Below, in pieces: positions 29,911 to 39,709 of a DNA stretch of 64,000 nt (position 1 is the stretch's first letter; every line of letters begins with the position of its first letter). Origin of the DNA: Erysipelotrichaceae bacterium (GTDB taxonomy: Bacteria > Bacillota_I > Bacilli_A > Erysipelotrichales > Erysipelotrichaceae); NCBI GenBank assembly GCA_029974225.1, contig JARKSP010000047.1:1-64000 (forward strand), in the 5' to 3' direction. Position numbers and translations under genes: made by a program. The notes beneath the pieces are model-generated. The model did not search any database, was not told the DNA's origin, and saw nothing but the letters and a program-made list of their open reading frames with translations.

Positions 29911-32261
29911 TATCTTTGCCTCCTGCCAAATTCAATACGACAGCTTGAACAGAAGTTGACAACTTCTTTAGAAATATTATCCATCATTGTCTCAAACATT
30001 TCATATCCTTCCTGAGTATAAGCTTTCAGTGGATTATCCTGAGCATAGGAGCGCAGATGAATGCCGTCTCTCAGCTTACTCATCAGGTCAATATGATCAA
30101 TCCATTTAGCATCAATAATCTTTAAGACGATTACTTTCTCCAGTTTGATCATTTCATCTCTGATTTCTTCTATCTTATTCTCATAGCTTTCCCATAAAGC
30201 ATCAAACGAAGCTTTCTTGATATCCTCAACCTCTTTTAGAGCAGCCAAGACATCTGCCACTGCTGTTTTACTTCCGCTCATCTTATCAATGGCAGCAGCT
30301 AAAGCTTCTTTGTTTACGATTGGGTTTCTCTGTGAATAATCAGTATATGAATCAACCAGATCATCAGCAAATCTTTCAAACATTGCTTCAATAATGGAAT
30401 GGACATCATCGTTTTCCAGAATTTCATCTCTTTGAGTGTACATTGTTTCTCTCTGCTGTCTCAAGACATCATCATATTCAAGTAAGGTTTTACGAATATC
30501 AAAGTTCATACCCTCAACTCTCTTTTGAGCTGATTCAATAGCTTTGGTGACAACCTTTGACTCAATCGGAATATCACCCAGCTGATCAAACATGCCGCTG
30601 ATTCTTTCGCTGCCGAAACGAACCATCAGCTCATCCTCTAAGGAAACGAAGAATTTAGAACATCCGGGGTCTCCCTGTCTGTCACTTCGACCACGAAGCT
30701 GATTATCAATACGTCTTGATTCATGTCTTTCTGAACCTAAAACTGCCAGACCTCCCAGCTCCACTACTCCTGGACCCAGCTTGATATCTGTTCCACGACC
30801 GGCCATGTTGGTGGCAATCGTTACCGAACCTCTTAAACCGGCTTTAGCAATAATGTCAGCCTCTCTTTTATGGTTTTTAGCATTCAGCACTTCGTGTCTG
30901 ATTCTTCTTTGCGAAAACATCTTGCTTAAAAACTCAGATACATCAACTGAAATTGTACCGACCAGTACTGGCTGACCATTGGCATTTCTTTCCATAACCT
31001 CTTTGGTTAAGGCCTCATATTTAGCTTTTCTGGTGCCATAGACAGCATCCGGATAATCAACTCTAACGATGTCTCTGTTAGTTGGAATTTCGAAAACCCG
31101 CATATTGTAAATTGAAAGAAACTCTTCTTCTTCCGTTTTGGCGGTACCGGTCATACCACACAGTTTGTTGTATAATCTGAAGAAGTTCTGATATGTGATG
31201 GTCGCCAATGTTGAAGTTTCTCTTTTGATTGGAACATTTTCCTTGGCTTCAATAGCCTGATGCAAGCCATCAGAGAAAACTCTTCCTTCCATAATACGAC
31301 CGGTAAATTCATCGACAATATGAACCTGTCGGTCTCTGACCAGGTATTCAACCTCATTACTCATCGTATAGTTAGCTTTTAAAGCCTGGTTTATATGGTG
31401 AACCAGCGCGGTATGTTCCGGCTGATAGAGGTTTTCAACCCTAAAATAGCTTTCCGCTCTCTCAACACCTTCTTCAGTCAGCATGATACTCTTTGATTGA
31501 ATATCAATAGTGTAGTCTTCATCCTCAGTCAGTCTTTTGACAAACCTGTCTGCCTGAATATATAGATTAGCAGTATCTTTTTTTCCGCCAGAAATAATCA
31601 GTGGTGTTCTTGATTCGTCAACCAGAATTGAGTCAACTTCATCCACCAGCGCCATGTTCAGCCCTCTTAAAACCCGATCTTCAACTTTAGTGACCATATT
31701 ATCTCTCAGATAGTCAAAACCCAGTTCACTGTTAGTGGTATAAGTGATATCACAGTTATAGGCCGCTTTCTTCTGCGACTGATTTAAACCATGGCGATTT
31801 AGACCTACCGTCAAACCTAAAAAGCGGTGAATCTGTCCCATCCACTGCGAGTCTCTTTCCGCCAGATATTCATTGACGGTAACAACATGAACCCCCTGAC
31901 CGGTCAAAGCATTTAAGTAAACCGGAAAGATACTGGTTAGGGTTTTACCTTCACCGGTTTTCATTTCCGCAATATCGCCCTGATGTAAAACAACCGCTCC
32001 CATTAACTGAACACGATAAGCATATTCACCGATCACTCTTTTGGCTGCTTCCCTGACTGTCGCATAGGCTTCTGGTAGAATATCATCCAGAGTTTCACCG
32101 TCAGCCAGTCTTTCTTTGAATTTTATGGTATTTTCTTTCAGCTGTTCATCAGTTAAAGAAGCCATATAATCCGCCAGTTCTTCAATTGGTTCAACTTTCT
32201 TTTCTAATGCCGCTGTATTTCTTTTACTGAAATTAAATAGTCTGCTGATTAAACTTGCCAT
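29910..32261 (-). CDS. secA: Preprotein translocase subunit SecA
   Basis: 783 aa; MKTGEGKTLTSIFPVYLNAL, VDEVDSILVDESRTPLIISG, ATNMAGRGTDIKLG. Confidence 0.98.
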   Translation of the reverse strand: MASLISRLFNFSKRNTAALEKKVEPIEELADYMASLTDEQLKENTIKFKERLADGETLDDILPEAYATVREAAKRVIGEYAYRVQLMGAVVLHQGDIAEMKTGEGKTLTSIFPVYLNALTGQGVHVVTVNEYLAERDSQWMGQIHRFLGLTVGLNRHGLNQSQKKAAYNCDITYTTNSELGFDYLRDNMVTKVEDRVLRGLNMALVDEVDSILVDESRTPLIISGGKKDTANLYIQADRFVKRLTEDEDYTIDIQSKSIMLTEEGVERAESYFRVENLYQPEHTALVHHINQALKANYTMSNEVEYLVRDRQVHIVDEFTGRIMEGRVFSDGLHQAIEAKENVPIKRETSTLATITYQNFFRLYNKLCGMTGTAKTEEEEFLSIYNMRVFEIPTNRDIVRVDYPDAVYGTRKAKYEALTKEVMERNANGQPVLVGTISVDVSEFLSKMFSQRRIRHEVLNAKNHKREADIIAKAGLRGSVTIATNMAGRGTDIKLGPGVVELGGLAVLGSERHESRRIDNQLRGRSDRQGDPGCSKFFVSLEDELMVRFGSERISGMFDQLGDIPIESKVVTKAIESAQKRVEGMNFDIRKTLLEYDDVLRQQRETMYTQRDEILENDDVHSIIEAMFERFADDLVDSYTDYSQRNPIVNKEALAAAIDKMSGSKTAVADVLAALKEVEDIKKASFDALWESYENKIEEIRDEMIKLEKVIVLKIIDAKWIDHIDLMSKLRDGIHLRSYAQDNPLKAYTQEGYEMFETMMDNISKEVVNFCSSCRIEFGRRQR

Positions 32262-32341
32262 TTAATATACCTCCTACCTTATTAATTGTATCACATATCT
32301 TATCCTAGTAAATTATAAAAAAATGCTACTGTTTCTTATAT

Positions 32342-33001
32342 TTATCTGTTTCCCAGCAATTTTATTAACTTTAATTTTCTGTTGCTGATGAAAGAACTGC
32401 TGTAGCAGATACATAAAACCTTTAAATCCAGACAATGCGGTTTCAAAAGCTGATAGGCAGCTTTGATGCTGGAACCAGTGGTAATCACATCATCTATCAG
32501 CAGTATCTTTTTACCTTTTAGCAATTCCTTGTTTTTCAAACGGATATATCTGCCTATCTTTTCTCGTTCTTTAAAATCCAGATGTTTTTGACTGATATCC
32601 TTACTCTTATATAGGACATCAATTACTTCCATCCTTAAGATATCGACCATATTCTCCAGATGATTAAATCCCCTTTTAAGCATGCTTTCTCTGCTGTTGC
32701 ACATCAATACCAGACTATAGCCCTGATATTTATTTCTTAGATATTTTACCTGAGGATATAAGAACAGAGGAAATAAAGCTTCATCATTATATTCCTTATA
32801 CTGAATCAGCAGTTCACGAATTTTACCACTATAGATATATAAGCCTTCAATCATAATCTCATCTAACCTGAAATTATGTTTATGGTCGAAAAGACTGCTG
32901 CGACAGCTGCTGCATAAAACATCATCTACATAAAAAAGCTGGCGGATACTTCCGCTTTGTCGGATTCCTTTATGACAGGATAGGCAATAAAAGTCAATCA
33001 T
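32342..33001 (-). CDS. comFC: ComF family protein (ComFC-like phosphoribosyltransferase)
   Basis: 219 aa; N-terminal Cys pairs, GKKILLIDDVITTGSSIKAAYQLL (PRPP-binding loop); downstream of comFA. Confidence 0.88.
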   Translation of the reverse strand: MIDFYCLSCHKGIRQSGSIRQLFYVDDVLCSSCRSSLFDHKHNFRLDEIMIEGLYIYSGKIRELLIQYKEYNDEALFPLFLYPQVKYLRNKYQGYSLVLMCNSRESMLKRGFNHLENMVDILRMEVIDVLYKSKDISQKHLDFKEREKIGRYIRLKNKELLKGKKILLIDDVITTGSSIKAAYQLLKPHCLDLKVLCICYSSSFISNRKLKLIKLLGNR

Positions 33002-33998
33002 TATTAGCTCTCTGCAGTCTTTGGATACATCTGTCTATCTTTTCACTTTTTCGACTGGCTAAAAAATAACATAAACCAAAAGGGTCGTTGATATCTCTTC
33101 CCACTCTGCCGGATATCTGAACCAGTGAAGCCTCGTCAAAAACGGCATGCTGAGCAAACATCACTATTACATTGACTCCTTTGATGGTTATCCCTCTTTC
33201 CAGAACGGTTGTGCAGATACAAAGCTGATATTTATCAGAGCGGAACTGTTCAATTATCTCCTCTTTATTGGTCGATTTGGAATTCATATAACAGCAGCGG
33301 TAAAACCTTCTCAGCATAAAATAAAGCAGTCTGCTCATTTTAATAGTTGGAACAAAAACCAGCAGTTTCCTGTCCAGTTTAACCAAAGAATTTATTTTAG
33401 CAATTAAAACAAAATATAAACTCCACCTGAAACTATAGATCACTTCAGGTATAATCAGATCATTTCCCAGCGGTCTCTTAGAAAGATGCAGATAACTTAA
33501 CTCCCTATTCATTACCCTCTGCATCAGCTTTTCATCAGGTGTTGCGGTCAGATAGATAACTGACTTTCTGTAGCTGTTTCTGGCAATTCCCTGCAGAACT
33601 TCATTGTCTTTAAAGGGAAAACCATCAGGCTCATCGATTATCAGCAGATCAAAATAATTACGGTAACGATAAAGCTGATGGGTGGTACAGACAATAAGGT
33701 CACCATCTATTCTGCCGGTATAGCCTTGACAGACAGCTGTGACCTCTAAATTCTTGAAAACCTCCTGCAGTCTTTTAGCTATCTCCAGGACCACCTGTCT
33801 TCTGCTGATAGCAAAGCCCACCTTCTTTTTTTGTTTTAAGGCCACAGAAATAGTTTCATAGACAATTTCTGTTTTGCCAGCCCCACAAACTGCTTCCAGT
33901 AAAACGGATTTTCCCTGCTCTACCAGTTCTGCCAGTTTTTCGGAGATTTCCTTTTGCCTGTCGCTCAGGCTGAAAGAAAGAAAGTATTCACTATCCAC
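32994..33998 (-). CDS. comFA: ComFA-like competence DNA helicase (apparent N-terminus incomplete)
   Basis: SVLLEAVCGAGKTEIVYETI, LLIIDEPDGFPF, YLTATP, VLERGITIKG, ISGRVGRD; frame continues upstream to 34127 encoding a CxxC-x17-CxxC zinc finger but without NTG start there. Confidence 0.85.
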   Translation of the reverse strand: MDSEYFLSFSLSDRQKEISEKLAELVEQGKSVLLEAVCGAGKTEIVYETISVALKQKKKVGFAISRRQVVLEIAKRLQEVFKNLEVTAVCQGYTGRIDGDLIVCTTHQLYRYRNYFDLLIIDEPDGFPFKDNEVLQGIARNSYRKSVIYLTATPDEKLMQRVMNRELSYLHLSKRPLGNDLIIPEVIYSFRWSLYFVLIAKINSLVKLDRKLLVFVPTIKMSRLLYFMLRRFYRCCYMNSKSTNKEEIIEQFRSDKYQLCICTTVLERGITIKGVNVIVMFAQHAVFDEASLVQISGRVGRDINDPFGLCYFLASRKSEKIDRCIQRLQRANND

Positions 33999-34162
33999 TT
34001 CCTTCAGTTCATCCGACAGCTGCTGTTCACTGACAAATTTAATACATCTACGACAATAGATACCTTTGCTGCCATAATAAAAATACTGGAGTTCATTATT
34101 ATTACATCTACTGCACTGTTGATCACCTCAAACAATTCTTGTCTGATTATTATTTATTTCCT

Positions 34163-34187
34163 AAAAAAGGATGAGCTTAACTCATCC
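34163..34187 (-). terminator. Intrinsic terminator immediately after LCP gene
   Basis: Minus strand GGATGAG TTAAG CTCATCC TTTTTT. Confidence 0.85.
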
Positions 34188-35779
34188 TATTCAATTTCTA
34201 CTATCTGGTTATTTAATATTTGGAAGATGTACTGTTTAGCCTGATGCAGCTGCGAATCATTTAAAACAACCATACTTAATTCATCACCCATTACATAGCT
34301 GACCAGATAATCACCATATCCGGTTACTGCATAGCTAACCACCCTCCAGTCGGCCATGTCATCAAGCTGCATCTGTGCTAAGGCATAAATGTCTTTCGAT
34401 TCGATGTTACTGGTAAATTTACCATCTAAAGCATCTAACAGTTTCCCGATTTTAGTGATAATCGAAACTGAACTCATCTTATTGATTATGGCCTTCAGGA
34501 CAATAGCCTGATGCTCATTTCTGCCCAGGTCACCGATCATATAACCATCTTCTGTAACATAATACCTTTCACGACAATAAGCTAGAGCTTCTTCACCATT
34601 TAAATGGATTATTCCTTTTTCAAAATCCCGGTGCTCTTCCCGGAAATCCTGTTCTCCACCATTATAGACAACACTGTTGGTTTCAAAATAGTATGGATTA
34701 TCAACATCTATCCCGCCTATGGTATTGACAATATCTATCAGTGAGGCAAAATTGACTCGCAGATAGTAGTTTATATCAATGTATAAAACTTCATTCAGGG
34801 TATTAATCCAGCTGTTGATTCCATCCGATAGCGTTGTTGCATGGGTCAGCTTATCCATCTTGTTATAATTGCCGTCCAAAGGAACGTAACTGTCTCTCGG
34901 TAGCGTAATCATCAGAATCTGTTTATTAATCGGATGCACAATCAGAACAATGTTAACATCACTTCTGACTCTCGCGGAAGGAGAAATCGTCGAGTAGCTC
35001 CATTGGTCTACGCCGGTTATCGCAACAACAAACGGCTGCTGGGTGATATTGCTGACAGAAGCAGTATCAGTAACTACGGTAATCTTTTGCGTGCATTGAT
35101 ATAGCAGTTTTACCTGGCTTTCAAAATCAGAGAAATCACTGTTTTCCTTGATAATATCCACATAATCCTGATTAAGCATAATCGCAGCTACCTCTCTGGC
35201 ATAAAGTTTTTCAACAGCGGAATAGATATTCTCCAGTTCCATGACTTTAATATCTTCACCGGCAATCTCTTTATTAACAACTTTGATAGCGTAATTCTGA
35301 TAATCTAAATCCAGACTCTGCTGAATGCCTACCAGCTTGCCAGCCAGATCTTCTATTTCCTGATAATTTGAGTCATTTAAAACATAGACATTTATGTTCA
35401 GGCTGCCCTCAGTGGGAACAGCAACAAAGATTCTTTCCAGCTTGCCAAGATAAGAAGGCAGAATAATACTTCCTCCAATCAGCAAAACTGCCAGAATTGA
35501 GCATAGGATACTCTGAAAAACCTTGATACCGGCTTTGATATTAGGAACTAAAGCAGCGATGGCAGAAATCAAAACCAGCACCGCCAGAATAACACCAATC
35601 AGAATCAGATATTTTGATGGTAAAAACCTGAAACTGGCAATCATGATAAACAGTAAGACTGCACTGGCCGCCATAATTAAAAATGTAAGCAGTGATATCT
35701 GTTTTATTAGTTTTCTTTTCTTTCTTCTTTTAAGAATTAGCTCTCTCTGTTTTGGCGTCAACTGTCTTTTTTCCGTCAT
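34187..35779 (-). CDS. LytR-CpsA-Psr (LCP) family protein
   Basis: 530 aa; three N-terminal TM segments; ARVRSDVNIVLIVHPINKQILMITLPRDSYVPLDGNYNKMDKLTHA, GGIDVDNPYYF, YCRERYY. Confidence 0.93.
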   Translation of the reverse strand: MTEKRQLTPKQRELILKRRKKRKLIKQISLLTFLIMAASAVLLFIMIASFRFLPSKYLILIGVILAVLVLISAIAALVPNIKAGIKVFQSILCSILAVLLIGGSIILPSYLGKLERIFVAVPTEGSLNINVYVLNDSNYQEIEDLAGKLVGIQQSLDLDYQNYAIKVVNKEIAGEDIKVMELENIYSAVEKLYAREVAAIMLNQDYVDIIKENSDFSDFESQVKLLYQCTQKITVVTDTASVSNITQQPFVVAITGVDQWSYSTISPSARVRSDVNIVLIVHPINKQILMITLPRDSYVPLDGNYNKMDKLTHATTLSDGINSWINTLNEVLYIDINYYLRVNFASLIDIVNTIGGIDVDNPYYFETNSVVYNGGEQDFREEHRDFEKGIIHLNGEEALAYCRERYYVTEDGYMIGDLGRNEHQAIVLKAIINKMSSVSIITKIGKLLDALDGKFTSNIESKDIYALAQMQLDDMADWRVVSYAVTGYGDYLVSYVMGDELSMVVLNDSQLHQAKQYIFQILNNQIVEIE

Positions 35780-35799
35780 AATATGCCCTCCATTTTACT

Positions 35800-35810
35800 A
35801 TTATACCATA
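35800..35810 (-). promoter_or_regulatory. Extended -10 promoter element (TATGGTATAAT) of LCP gene
   Basis: Plus attataccata; 21 nt upstream of the start. Confidence 0.6.
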
Positions 35811-35854
35811 TTAACACTTTTTTAATGTATAATTACATTGAAGGTGAAAGATAA

Positions 35855-36445
35855 ATGTTTAATATCAGAGAAAGAGTAGTCAGTTTGATTGAAGTAAAAA
35901 AATCTAAGTTTTACTGTATTCTTATACCTGTTGATGAGGAGGAGAAAATCAAAGACGAACTGGCACTTATCAAAAAAGAATATCCCGCGGCCAGACATTA
36001 CTGCTATGGAGCAGTAATTGGGGCTATCACCAGAAGTAATGACGATGGTGAACCGGCCTCTACTGCCGGCAGACCGATACTGGAGACCTTATTAAATCAT
36101 GATCTTGACAATGTTCTGGCTGTAGTAGTCCGATATTTTGGCGGTACTTTACTGGGGACAGCCGGACTTATCAGAGCCTATAGCCAGGCTACTGCCGAAG
36201 CTATAAAAATAGCAGATCTAACAGTACCGACAACCGTTTATAACTACAGGCTTACTGCTGACTACAGTTTAATCAGTAATCTGGAATACCTTCTGAGTAC
36301 CAGGGCAGTTATTACTGACCGCTATTATGGTGAACAGGTTACCTACTGCTTCCAGAGTGAAGAAGATATTTCCCAAGAAATAGAAGAAATTACCAGCGGT
36401 CAATACCGCTTAGAGTTTGTAAGTGAGGAGATTATTCAGAAATAA
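35855..36445 (+). CDS. YigZ/IMPACT family protein
   Basis: 196 aa; SNDDGEPASTAGRPILETLLNHDLDNVLAVVVRYFGGTLLGTAGLIRAYSQA. Confidence 0.93.
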   Translation: MFNIRERVVSLIEVKKSKFYCILIPVDEEEKIKDELALIKKEYPAARHYCYGAVIGAITRSNDDGEPASTAGRPILETLLNHDLDNVLAVVVRYFGGTLLGTAGLIRAYSQATAEAIKIADLTVPTTVYNYRLTADYSLISNLEYLLSTRAVITDRYYGEQVTYCFQSEEDISQEIEEITSGQYRLEFVSEEIIQK

Positions 36446-36462
36446 TCTCTTTTTTTGACCAA

Positions 36463-36489
36463 AAAAGATGGTTATCTGAACCATCTTTT
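36463..36489. terminator. Bidirectional intrinsic terminator
   Basis: AAAAGATGGTT ATCTG AACCATCTTTT. Confidence 0.85.
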
Positions 36490-36510
36490 ATATTTTATAA
36501 AATAATTAAA

Positions 36511-37260
36511 CTATTTTACAGCATCGATAATTGCCTTAAATGAATCAACTTTCAGTGAAGCTCCACCAATTAAAGCACCGTCAATATCCTTTTCTGCCAT
36601 ATAGGCAGCAATATTATCTGGCTTAACACTTCCGCCATACTGAATTCTTACGCTTTCAGCAGTTTCATCATCATACATCTTTCTGACCTGATCTCTGACG
36701 ATTGCGCAGGTATCCTGAGCAATTTCTTTAGTAGCGCTCTTACCGGTTCCAATAGCCCAGATTGGCTCATAGGCAATAACCATCTTAGCCACATCTTTAG
36801 CAGCTACTCCATCTAAACCAGCGGCAATCTGTCCTCTGACCCATTCTTCTGTTTTACCAGCTTCAAATGTTTCCAGTGATTCACCACAGCACATAATTGG
36901 CGTAATGCCAGCTTCAATTAATCTTTTGACTTTTTTGTTGACCGTTTCATCGGTGTCCTTAAACATTTCTCTTCTTTCTGAATGCCCAATGACACACCAT
37001 TTTAAGCCAATTTCTTCCAGCATAGGAACTGATACTTCTCCTGTATAAGCTCCGCTGTTTTCGAAATGGCAGTTTTGAGCGGCAACAATTAAATTCTTGG
37101 CATTTTTAATTGAACTTTCTAATGCCAGATATGAAGTTGCTACTCCAAAATCTGCACTGTCAACACCGTCAAGATAAGGATCTACTGCTGAAATGAAATC
37201 AACCGCTTCAGCAATAGTTTTGTTCATCTTCCAGTTTCCAACAATAATAGGCTTTCTCAT
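36511..37260 (-). CDS. tpiA: Triose-phosphate isomerase
   Basis: 249 aa; VGNWKMNKT, CVIGHSERR, VIAYEPIWAIGTGKSAT, IQYGGSVKPDN. Confidence 0.98.
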   Translation of the reverse strand: MRKPIIVGNWKMNKTIAEAVDFISAVDPYLDGVDSADFGVATSYLALESSIKNAKNLIVAAQNCHFENSGAYTGEVSVPMLEEIGLKWCVIGHSERREMFKDTDETVNKKVKRLIEAGITPIMCCGESLETFEAGKTEEWVRGQIAAGLDGVAAKDVAKMVIAYEPIWAIGTGKSATKEIAQDTCAIVRDQVRKMYDDETAESVRIQYGGSVKPDNIAAYMAEKDIDGALIGGASLKVDSFKAIIDAVK

Positions 37261-37277
37261 TTTTTATCCCCCTTTAC

Positions 37278-38495
37278 TTATTTTTCATTAATGACATCAA
37301 CGCCTGGCAATCCATTACCTTCTAAGAATTCCAGTGAAGCTCCTCCACCGGTAGAAACATGACTTACCTTATCAGCGTAACCTAACTGTTTTATGGCAGC
37401 GGCACTATCACCGCCACCGATGATTGTTGTACCATCAGTTTTAGCTAAAGCTGCGGCAATAGCATTGGTTCCTTTAGCTAACTGAGGATTTTCAAAGACC
37501 CCCATAGGTCCATTCCAGACAACAGTTTTTGCTTTTTTAACTTCTTCAGCAAATAACTCAGCTGTTTTTTCACCGATATCCAGACCTTGCATATCCGCAG
37601 GAATTGCTTCTACAGCAACAGTTTTAATTTCAATTTCCGCATCAATTGGATTAGGGAAGCTGTCAGCGACAACAGTGTCGACAGGAAGCAATAATTTCTT
37701 TCCTAAATCTTCAGCCTTTTTAATCATTTCGCCACAGTATTCAACCTTTTCCAAATCAACCAGTGATTCGCCAACTTCCAGACCTTTAGCTTTCAAAAAG
37801 GTATAGGCCATACCGCCACCGATAATCAGGGTGTCACATTTTTCCAGCAGGTTGTCGATAACTTTCAGCTTGTCCGCAACTTTAGCCCCACCCAGGATAG
37901 CAACAAACGGTCTGACTGGATGTTCAACGGCATTGCCTAAGAATTCCAGTTCCTTTTCAATCAGAAAACCAACAGCGTTTGGCAGAACATCAGCAACTCC
38001 GACAGTTGAAGCATGAGCTCTGTGGACTGAGCCAAAGGCATCGGAAACATATACATCAGCCAGTGATGCCCAGTAAGCAGCTAAGTCAGCATCGTTTTTA
38101 CTTTCACCTTTTTCATAACGGGTATTCTGCATAACCACAACGTTACCTTCGGTCAGTTCATTGACTGCTGCCTCCAGTTTTTCACCTCTGGTAGCATCAA
38201 CAAAGGTTACCTTGGCATTTGGCAGATACTCCTGTAATCTTGCTGCCACCGGAGCCATATTGTTTTTAGCTTTGTCGCTTGCTGTTTTTTCAGGATCCTT
38301 ATGGTCAACTTTTCCCAGATGTGAGAATAAAATAACCTTGGCTCCCTTTTCTAATAAATAGTTAATTGTTGGTAAAGCAGCCACAATACGGTTGTCGTCT
38401 GTAATGACATCGCCCGAATGAGGTACATTAAAGTCAACTCTTACTAAGACCTTTTTACCTTTAACATCTAAATCTCTAACTGTACGTTTAGACAT
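37278..38495 (-). CDS. pgk: Phosphoglycerate kinase
   Basis: [25 protein letters not shown]..., [21 protein letters not shown] opens at 38546, ATG at 38495 has GGAGG upstream. Confidence 0.97.
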   Translation of the reverse strand: MSKRTVRDLDVKGKKVLVRVDFNVPHSGDVITDDNRIVAALPTINYLLEKGAKVILFSHLGKVDHKDPEKTASDKAKNNMAPVAARLQEYLPNAKVTFVDATRGEKLEAAVNELTEGNVVVMQNTRYEKGESKNDADLAAYWASLADVYVSDAFGSVHRAHASTVGVADVLPNAVGFLIEKELEFLGNAVEHPVRPFVAILGGAKVADKLKVIDNLLEKCDTLIIGGGMAYTFLKAKGLEVGESLVDLEKVEYCGEMIKKAEDLGKKLLLPVDTVVADSFPNPIDAEIEIKTVAVEAIPADMQGLDIGEKTAELFAEEVKKAKTVVWNGPMGVFENPQLAKGTNAIAAALAKTDGTTIIGGGDSAAAIKQLGYADKVSHVSTGGGASLEFLEGNGLPGVDVINEK

Positions 38496-38569
38496 ACCAA
38501 AACCTCCTCGTCCATACAATAAAATTATAGCACTTTTAAGTTGCATTTAGAAATACTTTGTGAATCATT

Positions 38570-39604
38570 TTACATAATCTTTAAAAGTTCATCAATATCT
38601 TCTTTTTCAGTAGCCCAGCAGGTAGCTAAACGGATTACACTGTGCCTTGCATCGTATTTTTCCCAGAAAGAAACCACTACCTTTTTCTGCAGCTGTTTCA
38701 GCTTTTCATTATCGATAATAATAAAAATCTGATTGGTCATATTTTCCACAAAGAACCGGTAGCCTTTTTCTTTTAAGCCCTTTCTTAAATATGATGCCCT
38801 TTCCAGAGCCTGCCTGCTTATTTTCAAATACAGCTCATCAGTGAACAGAGCCTCAAACTGCACTCCCAAAAGTCGGCCTTTGGAAAGCAGGGCGCCATGT
38901 TTTTTTATCAAGGTGATAAAACAGTCTGGCACATTGCTTTTAGTAAAGACTACCGCCTCTCCACACAGGGCTCCGACTTTGGTAGCCCCAATATAGAAGA
39001 CATCACAGTTTTCAGCGATATCCTTTAAAGTCAGATCGCTGTCCTGAGCCATAAGCCCATAGCCTAATCTGGCTCCATCAATATATAAAGGTATCTGATA
39101 CTGCTTACAGACATTATGCAGAGAAGCCAGTTCATCTTTATAATATATTGTTCCATACTCACTGGGAAATGAAATATATACCATTCCTGGATAAACCATA
39201 TGCGGGTGATTTTCATCATTATAGAATGTTTCCAGATAATCTTTAACATCAGCACTGCTTATTTTGCCACCATTATGTCTGATAGGCAGAACCTTGTTGC
39301 CGGTAAACTCAATTGCTCCGGCTTCATGAGTGGCAATATGTCCGGTATGCGCTGATATTACACCCTGATGCTTCTGTAACAGGCTGTTGATAACCACCTG
39401 ATTGGTTTGAGTGCCGCCAGTCAAAAAGAAAATTTCCGCCTTTTCATTTCCGATGGCTTCTCTTATTTTCTCTTTAGCTCGAATACAGAAGATGTCCTCG
39501 CCATAACCTGCAGCTGCCACCATACTAGTTTCTGTTAAATGTTTTAACACCTCTGGATGAGCACCATAGCTGTAATCATTAGAAAAATACAACATCTTAA
39601 TCAC
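38570..39604 (-). CDS. Low-specificity L-threonine aldolase / beta-eliminating lyase family
   Basis: 344 aa; FSNDYSYGAHPEVL, LTGGTQTNQVV, HEAGAIEFTG, YIDGARLGYGL, YIGATKVGALCGEAVVF. Confidence 0.88.
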   Translation of the reverse strand: MIKMLYFSNDYSYGAHPEVLKHLTETSMVAAAGYGEDIFCIRAKEKIREAIGNEKAEIFFLTGGTQTNQVVINSLLQKHQGVISAHTGHIATHEAGAIEFTGNKVLPIRHNGGKISSADVKDYLETFYNDENHPHMVYPGMVYISFPSEYGTIYYKDELASLHNVCKQYQIPLYIDGARLGYGLMAQDSDLTLKDIAENCDVFYIGATKVGALCGEAVVFTKSNVPDCFITLIKKHGALLSKGRLLGVQFEALFTDELYLKISRQALERASYLRKGLKEKGYRFFVENMTNQIFIIIDNEKLKQLQKKVVVSFWEKYDARHSVIRLATCWATEKEDIDELLKIM

Positions 39605-39709
39605 CTCTTTATATTAATATCTATCTTACTATTTTTCTTGATATTTTCAAATAGTCGAAAAAACATTATAATAGATGCGAGACCAGATTAAACAAGGGAG
39701 GAATTAATA

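Noticed and set aside
32994-33998. Treating comFA as a complete short helicase starting at GTG 33998
   Set aside because: The conserved zinc-finger codons continue upstream in frame, so this start is probably not the ancestral one (see finding).
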